A DNA stretch of 64,000 bases from Medicago truncatula (taxonomy: Eukaryota; Streptophyta; Magnoliopsida; Fabales; Fabaceae): contig NC_053047.1 of NCBI RefSeq assembly GCF_003473485.1, positions 8,571,001 through 8,635,000 of the forward strand, written 5' to 3'. The translations under genes were made by a program, and so were the position numbers. A model generated the notes under the pieces. It was not told the origin of the DNA. It saw only the letters and a list, made by a program, of their open reading frames with translations, and ran no database searches. Positions 24,048 through 34,191 of the stretch are shown here, in pieces (position 1 is the stretch's first letter; the number at the start of each line of letters is the position of its first letter).

Positions 24048-24240
24048 GGAAAATGTTACATGAACATCCTTTAATCATACATCCTATTGTACACTCCATG
24101 CATTAGGGACATTTTGATAAATTCATCTTACAACCATACTTTCTCTTTCATCTCCTCTCCCTTTTCCTTCCCACATGTCAGGATTTTGTGTGGGTGTAAG
24201 AGGTGTATTGCCATATGGAGATGTACATGTATCACCACTC
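24048..24240. mobile_element. 193-bp MITE present only in the lipase C copy
   Basis: Flanked by perfect 8-bp direct repeats TTAAAATA (24040-24047 and 24241-24248). The matching place in the D copy (about 31250) has a single TTAAAATA and no insert, so it is an empty-site pair. Ends form an imperfect inverted repeat: GTTACATGAACATCC on the left, and on the right a sequence whose reverse complement is GATACATGTACATCTCC. The TSD length fits hAT. Confidence 0.8.
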
Positions 24241-24313
24241 TTAAAATAAGCCAACCTTATGACTTATTATGTATATTATTCTTAAGATTTTCAAACACTT
24301 TTCTCATGAAATA

Positions 24314-24475
24314 CTACCTTTGTCCCTAATTATAAGGTCATTTTAAAAATAAAATTGTCTCTTATTATAAGACTCATTTGATATTTTCAAATACATTAAT
24401 TATTTCTTTATCAATACATCCTTATTTATTTTGCATCTTTTTCTTCAATCAACAATAAATAAATATAAGAAAGTG
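24314..24475. mobile_element. Truncated Stowaway MITE at the duplication junction
   Basis: Left half of the element that is complete at 31324-31605. It stops abruptly at about 24475, where the sequence passes into a copy of the lipase 3' flank (GAAAGTGTTTCTGAATTATA). This marks the breakpoint of the tandem duplication. Confidence 0.8.
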
Positions 24476-25677
24476 TTTCTGAATTATAGGAAATATAAGA
24501 AAGTGTTTAAGTCACCCATTACCCTAATTGCATTTTAGAAAGTGTTTCTGAATTATAGGAAATATAAGAAAGTAGCTTGCTATCACTGAGCCCAATGTAT
24601 ATTAATAGTCCAATGACGAAGTTAATAGCTTTTAGTTTTTTTGTTAACCCTCCGATTTTTAGGAAAAAAGAACTTTAATAATTTGGAGTTCGATCAGGAG
24701 GTAAGTAAAGTTTAATCAAGAATTGTTTCAACCAAGAATCGAACTTAAGATCTCCTAAAATATTAGTCATTTAGTGAATTTTATTAACCACTTGAGCCTT
24801 GGTATTACAAATGAAGCATGCAAATTTTAGGTGGTAAAAAAAATTGATAAACAAAATTATTAGGTGCTTTTAGTAATAAAAGTGACCAGCAGAATCTATT
24901 AATTTGGCTTAACTATCTTATAATATAAAACTTGTAGATCAAAATTGGTAAAAGAATTGCCCACTTCTTTCTGCTGGCCAAACAATATTGAGGAAGAAAA
25001 AATTTCAGCATTGATAATTAATTAACGCATAATCTGATTTTCATCCCAAAAGAATATCAATGGCTGATTAGTAAGCAGATTTTGGCGGTCCTTCTCATAT
25101 TGCAAAATATGTTTGGCATTTTTTTTCAATTAATCTAGTGATCAGAAATTCGCCACTAAATAAAGTGGGTCTGAGGTTTGAACCCCCCTCTGCCTATATT
25201 GTGTAATATTGAATTAACGTTAATTTAATTATGTGTTCCTTCAACCAGCGCTTATGAAATGAAAACTTAAGTCTTCTTCAATAAAAAAAAATTAAAACTT
25301 AAGAAAAGGTTTGTGTGTGGGTTATGTCTGAGATAAAGTTCAATACTATAAGTAACTCTTGTGAAATCATAATAGTATCTGATATACAAAGGTCAAAGTT
25401 GTAGGCGACACCTTTGTTTATTAGCAACCTTATTGAAACGTTTTGACGTTATTATTGAAACCATTTTTTAAATTCAACTGTGGTATTGTTGGAACATTGA
25501 TGTGAAGTTGGAAGGGATTGAAAGATTAAACATCAAGTTATAAGACTTTGAGCTAGTGTGATGTGAATTAAAAAAATAGAGAGTGAGGGTCTCACATAAA
25601 ATAAAACACACATCAATAGTGTTTAAATTAATATTGCGGTATTTAATTTCAAATACTTGATAATGATAAAAATAATA

Positions 25678-25937
25678 CTCCCTCCGTGTATCAAATACAA
25701 GTTGTAATTTTACGATGCGCACTATTCACATAGCTTACTTTGACCATATTTTTTTAACTAATATATAAATACAAATGTTAGCATGTAAGATATTTTTTGA
25801 TTTGTCTCGATAAATATTTTCAAAATATCACATTTTATAATTATTTATTATATATAATTAAAGATATTGATGGTCAAATTTGTATATTGGCATGTGTGGA
25901 GTAGTTAACTGCGACATGCATCTTGAAACGGAGAGAG
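25678..25937. mobile_element. Stowaway-type MITE upstream of lipase D
   Basis: Duplicate of the element at 18816-19075, with the same termini and TA flanks and only a few base differences. Confidence 0.85.
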
Positions 25938-26602
25938 TAACAATTTTTATTTTTATTCTTGAATTCCCATAAATTTAGATTATATTTTTTATAAGAATTC
26001 AACTTAATTTTCTATATTTCATTTAAGAGAAAACTTAGGTGCAGTACCACATGTGTTGTTGGTGCAGTTCTCTTATTAAAACTTGACACGTGTATATTTT
26101 TAAATAGAAAAACTTGTTTAATTTTTTGTTTCAGATGCCGATTAAACTGCACCACTGGTTTTTGTATATTCGGGCGATCCATTATTTTTGACAGGATTGT
26201 ACTCGATTTATTTATCACTCCAAATATTGATTGCTTCTCATCAATTTCAGGTAGATTCCACCGTGATTTATAAAGGCTATGGTGCTTGTGTTTAAAGATA
26301 ACGAGTAGTATCTTGTTGATTAGTTTTTTTTCTTTTCATTTATGCATATCCAATAAATTTGTTACTCCACTTTATTAGGTTTGTTTCGTTTTGATCTTAT
26401 CCATAAATATTGTTGAATTGATTATCGATTAAGTTTCATTTTGATCTTATCCGTTAGAGTAACCGACTCCACTATTTTAGTTAAACTGGTTACAAAATCT
26501 CCTATAACTAGATGACTCCTCTCTCAGTTAAAAAATTACACCAAAAATTCTATTGAATTGTCGAAAAATCTTTCTCCCTATTTGATAAAAAATACCAAAA
26601 GT

Positions 26603-29600
26603 ATGGCTTCGCTCGGCTCAATGAACATTGTTACTTTGACCTTTTGTGTCATAATTTTAACAACTTGTAATCATCAAGCCCATGCTTCGAGTCGTGTTTT
26701 TCTTAATAAGAAAAACGATAAATCTCCGATACAAGGTTTATGCGCTTCTTCGGTCACTATCCATGGCTTCAAATGTGAAGAACACGAAGTAAGAATTATG
26801 GTTACACAAAATTTTCATTTTACACAAAAATACATGAATCAAATTGTTACCTTTAATTTATGATTTATGCATTAATATGTAATATTTTCAGGTTATAACC
26901 AAAGATGGATACATTCTTAGCATTCAAAGGATTCCAGAAGGTCGATCTGAGGCTAAGAGCAATGTGACTAAGAAGAAGGAACCAGTGATAGTACAACATG
27001 GAGTTTTTGTGGTAAGTTAAAAACAATTCATCGATTATATATCTTGTTTTAGTTAGTATTTACATTATCCAAAAAATAAAAATCAAAGTTTTGTATCAAT
27101 AGTATTTTTGCTTATAAAAAAAAAACTTGAAGAAGAAAAGATCCACTATCCTTTAATATCCTTTTCGTTTCATTGACTTTCTAAACTTGATTGTTGTTAT
27201 TAATTAGAAGGGTTAAATATATTCATTAGACTAGACCAAAAAAATAATATATTCATTAACTATAAATTCTTAAATTTAAGAGTTTCTCAATTTTACTCTA
27301 TAACAACGTTAAAAAAAAAAAAAAAAAATGGGGATAACGAACTCCGAATTACTAGGTTCCTTCTCTAAAATCGGAGGGTTAACAAAAAGAATGGGAAATG
27401 GATTATAGCAACATCATAACAATAACTTAGGAGAAAACTAAGGTACAATTCTTTAGGTGCTTTTCGTATGGTTCTTAACTAAAAATACATATTTTTTGGA
27501 TATAACAAATTTTCTAAATTATGGATATGGATTTGAGGAAATCATGGTGAATTTAGTTAAGAACCATACGAAAAGCACCTAAGGAAAATTGTACCTAAGT
27601 TTTCTCCTTAATTTTATATATTCTTGTTTAAATTTATTTGATTGTAGACTCTTGATTTTTTTTTAAGTAGTCTAGTTGTTAAAAATTCATTTTTTAAGGT
27701 GAATAAGTGAGGTTTATTTAAAAATGAATTTTAAAAGTAAGGTGTGTAGAGTTCGAACCTCGATCCCCTACTTATATTATGTATTGTCCATGCTAATTGA
27801 GTTAAAAAATAGATCGAGCAAACTCACATCTTGCCAACACCCCACCTCTAATCTTTCATGTCAGACCCTTACAAAGGGAAAGCACACATAGGTAAAAACA
27901 ACGAAATATACTAACAGCAAATTCTTACATTGATATTGTTTAATGATGAGTTTTTAATTTATATTTTAGTATTATAGTATTATAAGAAAGAATAAAAAAA
28001 ATATATTGTAAACCAACGTAAAGATACTTTTCTAATTTTTAGTTCATATAAGCTTTTTTTATTTATAAATTTAATTTTAATCTAATATGTCGTTCAAATT
28101 AATAAAAGAGCATAAAAAACTTGTATATTTTATTTCATAATTTACGTTTTTTAATTTCTGTTCAATTTAAAAAATCTTATCATCAAATGAAGGAATATGA
28201 TTATATATTTGCTACTATGATATTGTTGAATATTTTGAGTCTTTGTTGTGTGCAGGATGGAGCAACATGGTTTCTGAACAGTCCAAAGCAAAACCTTCCT
28301 ATGATTCTTGCTAATAATGGCTTTGATGTATGGATTCCTAATACAAGAGGAACCAAATTTAGTCGCAAACATACCTCCCTAGACCCCTCTAACAAGGTTT
28401 GTTTTTCTATTCCTTAACAAAAATATGATGTTTAATTTGAGTATATAATCAAATTTGTCTAGTTATATACATTAAAGTTCTTGCATGGGGTTTTTTATAG
28501 TCTTGAAATTAGTTCTCATGTGAAGTATTTAGAGAAACTTAAATCACATGTAGGTGTGTTTGATTTGTTAGAAAAATAAATTACAGAACATGACAATTTC
28601 AGTTGTACAGTGTTTAATTTATAAAACTGTTTCTAGGACGGGACAAAAATCTAAATTTTGTCCCTCAATAAACCACAACACAACTTTTTGTCCTGCATAA
28701 AAGTTATTTAAAAATACAAAAATAGTTTTTTGTCCACTAAAAATCATATAAGACCGCAATTTATTCAATACCATAAAAGTTTATCTTGCGTTGTTCTGTC
28801 TTGTATTGTGTTGTTCTATCTTGTGTTGTATTGTCTAGTACATACTGTTTAGCAAATCAAACACACATTTTTAATAATTGATTTTATTATTTACTCTAGT
28901 AATTTTTTTTCTAAATAAGGTCTTGATTTATTTTAACAAACTGAAATAACATTTATCTATGTAAAAATTGGCAGACATACTGGGATTGGTCTTGGGATGA
29001 ATTGGTTACATATGAAATGCCTGCAATTTTTGATTTTATTTCCAAGCAAACAGGAGGACAGAAGATACATTATGTTGGCCATTCTTTGGTAATGTATCAC
29101 ATAAATAACATTTATAATATAATATCAATGTATTCAACAATTTTATAATACTAAAATTTAAGACTATGTTTGGCAGGGGACTTTGACAGCTTTAGCATCC
29201 TTGGCAGAAGGTAAATGGGAAAATCAGGTTAAATCAGTAGCATTGTTGAGTCCTGTTGCATATTTGAGCCAAATGAAATCTATACTTGGACAAATTGCTG
29301 CAAGATCCTTACTCTCTAAGGTATATAACCTAATCAATAGCACTAATTATTCTTGGACTTTTTACGGTCGTAATTTCTTATAGTCATTGCAGTTAGACTA
29401 ATTTAACCGTTGGATAGAGATCAGACATCGTGACATTCACAAATAGAAATTTTGAAATTTCAACTAGTCTGATTTGACCAACGAATGAGAACACTGAATG
29501 CAGTGAATTCATCTTAGCCATTGGACAATGATCAAATGACTTACATCGTGACTTTAGCAAATCATAAAACTCAAAATTTCATCCTTTTGATCTTGACCAA

Positions 29601-30711
29601 CAACTCAGATAATTGTTGGATAGAGATCGACTCACATCATGACTTAAGCAAAACTAAAACTCAAAATTTAACCATTTAATCTTGATAAACAATTGAGATT
29701 ACTGACTTGCAATGAATCTATTTCCGTTATTATAAAATCTTATTCGTTTTAATTCTTTTGTTTTGCCAAACAGGGCTATATTCTTTTGAGAATTCCTGAA
29801 TTTGATGTCAATGTGTAAGAACATATAGCTTACAATTTTTTTATTTTTTTATTATTATTATAATAAAAAATATATTAGTATATTATGCATAATTTAATGA
29901 TCTTCAACAATTATTTTGTTAGACTACCTATTGTTGACTTCATCAAGGGTATTTGTACTCATCCTGGAGTAAACTGCAATGAATTATTTACTGCACTAAC
30001 AGGTCTAAATTTTTTCCCCTAGTCAAAATTTAAATTTTTATTGACACATTTTCACATAAATAAAATTCTATAAAATTTTGACTAAATATATAATTAATGT
30101 TTTTTTTTTCAATTGTCCTATTTTAGGTGAAAATTGTTGCTTAGCCCCTTCAGCTTTTAATCAATTCATGGAGGTTGGACGACAATCAACATCAGCAAGG
30201 AACATGTTTCATTTAGCTCAAAGTAAGGTTTTCACGTTCAGTCATGATTTATTTTTCTTGATTCTTAAAAGAGCCTTTGATAATCTAAAAATCAGTCGTG
30301 AAGTAAATAAAGACGGAAAAATATTGTTCATTTAGGGCTCGAAGTCACGTATATTGATTCATTCTTATGCTATAAATTCATGCAGATGTTCAAAGTGGTG
30401 TCTTGACGAAATTCGACTTTATGTCGCCACACTTAAACTTCTGGCATTATGGACGACCAACACCTCCAGTCTACAACCTCTCAAACATTCCTAAAAATGT
30501 ACCAATTTTCATGAGCTATGGCGGTCGCGACGCGCTTTCCGATGTTGCTGATGTTAAGAGATTACTTAATCAACACTTTCAGAACCATGAAGCAGACAAG
30601 CTTAGTGTTCAATTCATTGATAACTATGCTCATGCTGACTACGCGTTTGGTGTGAATGCCAATGACTTGGTGTACAATAATGTTACATCATTTTTTAAAC
30701 GTCAATGGTGA
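26603..30711 (+). CDS. Secreted alpha/beta-hydrolase lipase, MPL1 / triacylglycerol lipase 2-like (copy D)
   Basis: Nine exons: 26603-26788, 26892-27011, 28256-28396, 28975-29088, 29177-29320, 29774-29814, 29923-30002, 30127-30222, 30386-30711; 415 residues, all junctions GT-AG. The protein differs from copy C at only a few visible places, for example GYIL for GYTL in exon 6, CTHPG for CAHPG in exon 7 and VGRQ for VGPQ in exon 8. Signal peptide, Ser186, Asp356 and His390 are kept. Intron 2 holds a MITE absent from C. The promoter is the same as that of C. Probably functional; C and D are expected to be largely redundant. Confidence 0.92.
27430..27607. mobile_element. 178-bp foldback MITE in intron 2 of lipase D
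   Basis: Very long, well-matched inverted repeats: the left end GGAGAAAACTAAGGTACAAT and the right end, read in reverse complement, GGAGAAAACTTAGGTACAAT, continuing through AGGTGCTTTTCGTATGG for about 50 bases. Both flanks have TTA, which fits a PIF/Harbinger (Tourist-like) insertion. The lipase C copy lacks it. Confidence 0.8.
27648..27845 (+). mobile_element. SINE-like repeat in intron 2 of lipase D
   Basis: TTTTTTTAAGTAGTCTAGTTG, TTTAAGGTGAATAAGTG and a B-box-like GAGTTCGAACCTCGATCCCC in the order seen at 7577-7725. The lipase C copy (about 20620-20740) is shorter: 20738 onwards lacks roughly 100 bases present in D after CCCCTAC. Confidence 0.5.
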
Positions 30712-31323
30712 TACTTGAATAATTAGGGTGCTTAAGACGAGGTTATAGCTTCTTTTTTTTATGTTAATCCTTTAGTTCCTAGGGGAAAGGGATCTTAATA
30801 ATTTAGAGTTTGATCGGGAGGTAAGTAAAGTATGATCAATAATTGTTTCAATCAAGAATAGAACTCAGGTTCTCTCGAACAATTCGTCATTTAGTAAAAC
30901 TCATTAACCATTTAGCTCAATTGTTGTTCACTATGTTTAAGTGTTTTGGTATTATACATCAAGCATATAAATATTTCTTTTGGTATAAAAGCATACAAAC
31001 TTAACTCACAAATACTGAAATTCAATAACATAAAATGCATAAAAAAGAAATAACGTAAAAGAAATTGTTAATAGTTTTTTATAAAGAAAAGATGTCACAC
31101 ATACCAACAAAAATGTTCAGCCTAAAACATATTACAACCTAAAGCAAAGATTTTTATTTTTTTTTATTTGTTTTCGACCTCACTCACTTTTAATCTTTAC
31201 CCTGATGAATATTGAAGAGGGGAAGAGGCTAAAATATATTCGACAGTTCATTAAAATAAGCCAACCTTATGAAATATTATGTATATTATTCTTAAGATTT
31301 TCAAACACTTTTCTCATGAAATA

Positions 31324-31605
31324 CTACCTCGGTCCCTAATTATAAAGCCATTTTAAAAATAAAATTGTCTCTTATTATAAGACTAATTTGATATTTTCAA
31401 ATACATTAATTATTTCTTTATCAATACATCCTTATTTATTTTGCATCTTTTTCTTCAATCAACAATAAATAAATATCAATCAACTCTCTCTCTTAAAGAT
31501 AAAATTGTAAAAATAATAGTAATTATATACAAATTTAATACTACAACCAACTTTTTTAATCTCTGTAATTTTGACAAAATACTCCTTATTCAGGGACGGA
31601 GATAG
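31324..31605. mobile_element. Complete Stowaway-type MITE at the right end of the duplication
   Basis: Termini CTACCTCGGTCCCTAATTAT and, in reverse complement from the right, CTATCTCCGTCCCTGAATA; TA on both sides; 282 bp; non-coding. Its left half is repeated at 24314-24475, so the duplication breakpoint lies inside this element family member. Confidence 0.85.
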
Positions 31606-32026
31606 TAGTAAGAAAACTTTATGCCTTACAATTAATGTTTTGAGCATCTAACCTAGCTATCCTGAAAATATGACTCATGACAACTTTGTTTGAAAGCCAA
31701 GCTTTAATATTCTTTACCGACCTGAATATGCTTGGAAGCCAATCCAAACACCGAAAAAGATCTAGATGACCAAACTACTTTATTGATCCAATTAAAAGAA
31801 AACATACATCTCTTATATTTTACAATTAACAAGTCACTTTGTAAGGAAGTCACAATTTAATATTGTTTCAACATATATTAATGTAAAGAAATTTGTGTCT
31901 TAAGTATATGCATAGGATATTTTATGACCTTATAAATATAGAGATGAATTGTAGAAATATATTCAAACAAAACAATCTCTAAAAGAGTGGTAATAAGCAA
32001 AAGAAAATCATATAACAAATTGAATC
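31606..32026. other. Promoter region of the blue copper gene
   Basis: AT-rich, no coding signal. CTTATAAATATAG at about 31930-31942 is a TATA-like site about 90 bases before the start codon. Confidence 0.4.
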
Positions 32027-33090
32027 ATGGGGTGCAAGAAGATGATTTTGTTGGCATTGTTGTTAGCTACCTTGATCACAAAGGAGGTATTGGCAACACA
32101 ACATAATGTTGGTGGAAGTCAAGGTTGGGATCCATCCTCAGACTTTGATTCATGGAGTTCAGGTCAAACATTCAAAGTTGGAGATCAACTTGGTAAGTTT
32201 CTTATCAGAAATTTGTTGGTAGAGAAATTCCTATAGTAGAAAGTGGAAAAATATTTTTTAATGTTTTAATCATCATTTTTTACATAACTATTTTTACTTG
32301 GTAAGTTTCAATTATATTGTGATCATTATTAAAATTGCAAATAAATAATGTTGATCCACCAATGAAAATTTTAAAAAATGGTATTGTAGATGGAACATTT
32401 ATGTTTCAATTTTTTTTTCGCAACTCAATTTAACAATATGGTTGAATAACTCAACTGGTTTGAACTTAAGGTCGAAGAAGTTAAGAGATTAAAGTTCAAA
32501 CTCTGATTAAGAGAATATACTAACGTAACAACTAATATACGTCGATCCAAAAACTTGTGGCAGTATCATTAAGCAATATTTGATTGATATTTTTGCTAGA
32601 TCAATGATCACAATTAATGCAATCACAATTGATGTGATTATGGAAATAATGTAAAACACTAAAAAAAATCTAGGAATGTGATGTATGTATTGATTTAATT
32701 GATTTATTTTTTGCAGTTTTCAAGTACACATCTATGCATAGTGTGGTTGAACTAAGTGATGAAAGTGCCTACAAAAAATGTGATATTAGCACCCCACTAA
32801 ATTCCTTAAGCACTGGAAAAGATGTTGTGAAATTGGACAAGCCAGGTACAAGGTACTTCACATGTGGTACCTTAGGTCATTGTGATCAAGGTATGAAAGT
32901 AAAGATCACAGTAGGGAATGGAAATGGATCTTCTTCCACTGCATCATCACCGTCGTCGTCGTCGTCATCACCATCGTCGTCGTCATCATCTACTTCTCCT
33001 CCATCTACTACATCTTCAGCCTCACAATACTTTGCTTCCCTTATGCTCATTGTCACACTATCTTTTGCAACAATATTTTCTTTATTTTAA
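32027..33090 (+). CDS. Blue copper (phytocyanin / uclacyanin-like) protein, GPI-anchored type
   Basis: Exons 32027-32192 and 32717-33090 give 179 residues. Residues 1-24 are a signal peptide. The plastocyanin-like domain follows (about 25-121) with all four type-1 copper ligands: His63, Cys105 (YFTC), His110 and Met115 (GHCDQGM). Cys77 and Cys111 can form the usual disulfide. A Ser/Pro/Thr-rich linker of about 38 residues (about 122-160), typical of arabinogalactan-like glycosylation, and a hydrophobic C-terminal tail suggest GPI anchoring at the cell surface. The single intron is at the conserved phytocyanin position. Methionine as axial ligand favours uclacyanin over stellacyanin (Gln), and retention of all ligands excludes the early-nodulin-like class that lacks copper. 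Redox partner unknown. Confidence 0.93.
32941..33000 (+). repeat. TCG/TCA microsatellite encoding poly-serine
   Basis: Runs of TCG, TCA and CCG triplets code for the serine-rich linker of the copper protein. The triplet unit keeps frame when length changes, so the linker may vary between strains. Confidence 0.8.
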
Positions 33091-34191
33091 TTGATTATAT
33101 GAAGTTTGGTTTGTAAGTGTAATAAGCATATACATATACATATACAGACACTAGAGGGGTACGGTGGCATGGAAATTTGAATTTACCTCTTCATATTCTG
33201 CAAATTTGTAGTAGAGTTGAATAAGAGACAGAAGATACATACTTTATATAAGTTGTTTTGTTTGTTTCCATATATTGTAAGTGAATGTGTATTTCAACAT
33301 TATGTTATGTCCGAAATAATTGATTGAGAATACAAATATCGATAATGAGAACAATTTGTTAAAGGGAAAGATACTGAAAGTAAGATAGATCTAACAACAA
33401 GCTTAAGAAAAAGAAATCATTCTGAAGAATGCCAAAGAAAGAAAGTAGAGACTTTCATCAAATTTTACACACCCCGTTAATCATTTGGTTTGTCTCTTAT
33501 AGCATGTTGAAGAATATTTGGTTACCATTTCCAATCTTCAACTCCTTCATTTGTGGATCACATGTCATGTATCCCTTGAATTCCTTAATTTCGATTATTA
33601 ACAATTGTGTGTATTCTAGTATTATTTGAGATCATAACATCTATGTGCATGAGTTTTGTCATACTAGACTTTTGAAACAAAAAAGTAGCTATATTAGTAG
33701 TAAGGTTTTTTTTATTATTATAGATGAGTGGCCTAGTGGGCCTCCACACACACACATGAAAATGGGACATAGAGCGAACCAATACACTATAAAAAAAAAA
33801 TTGTTACTCAAGATCAACCACTAAACTGTAACAACGAGGATGGTGGTCAGGGTTTAAACCCTATATCTTTTTCTCAAATTTATTTGAATATCCTAGACTC
33901 TCAACTGAACCATTTGAGTTATAGACATATCGAACACATTTTTTATATTTTCCTTGAAGTATTTCAATGAGAATTTTTATAACATTACTAGTAATAAAGG
34001 GAATATTTTTTCATTACCTTGATAAAAATTGTGTGGAAAGAATAAGAAATTTGAATATAGTATAACATTGTTACTATTATCTTATCTCTCTATGCATTGG
34101 CCAAAGTAATACAAAACTGAGGGGGAAAATTTGTGAAATGAAATAGACTTTTTCCAATAAACTGAATGGACATTCAATGATTATAAGAGCT
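33091..34191. other. Convergent intergenic region
   Basis: Lies between the 3' ends of the plus-strand copper gene and the minus-strand CLC gene. Contains probable 3' UTRs with a CATATA repeat near 33130-33145, and a decayed SINE-like text with GGTCAGGGTTTAAACCCT near 33845-33863. No gene seen. Confidence 0.45.

Larger units (their letters stand above)
17641..24475 (+). repeat. Tandem segmental duplication, left copy (contains lipase C)
   Basis: Matches 24507-31480 almost base for base, at an offset of about 6.86 kb, from TTAAGTCACCCAT just after the lipase B stop codon to the middle of a Stowaway MITE at about 24475. It includes the 2-kb upstream region, all of lipase C and its 3' flank. 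Differences are a few single bases plus several discrete insertions or deletions, which points to a recent event. Confidence 0.9.
24507..31480 (+). repeat. Tandem segmental duplication, right copy (contains lipase D)
   Basis: Second copy of the block described at 17641-24475. A 31-bp piece of the lipase 3' flank is additionally repeated at the junction (24475-24506). The block is distinguished from the left copy by a 178-bp MITE in intron 2 and by the absence of the 193-bp MITE. Confidence 0.9.
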
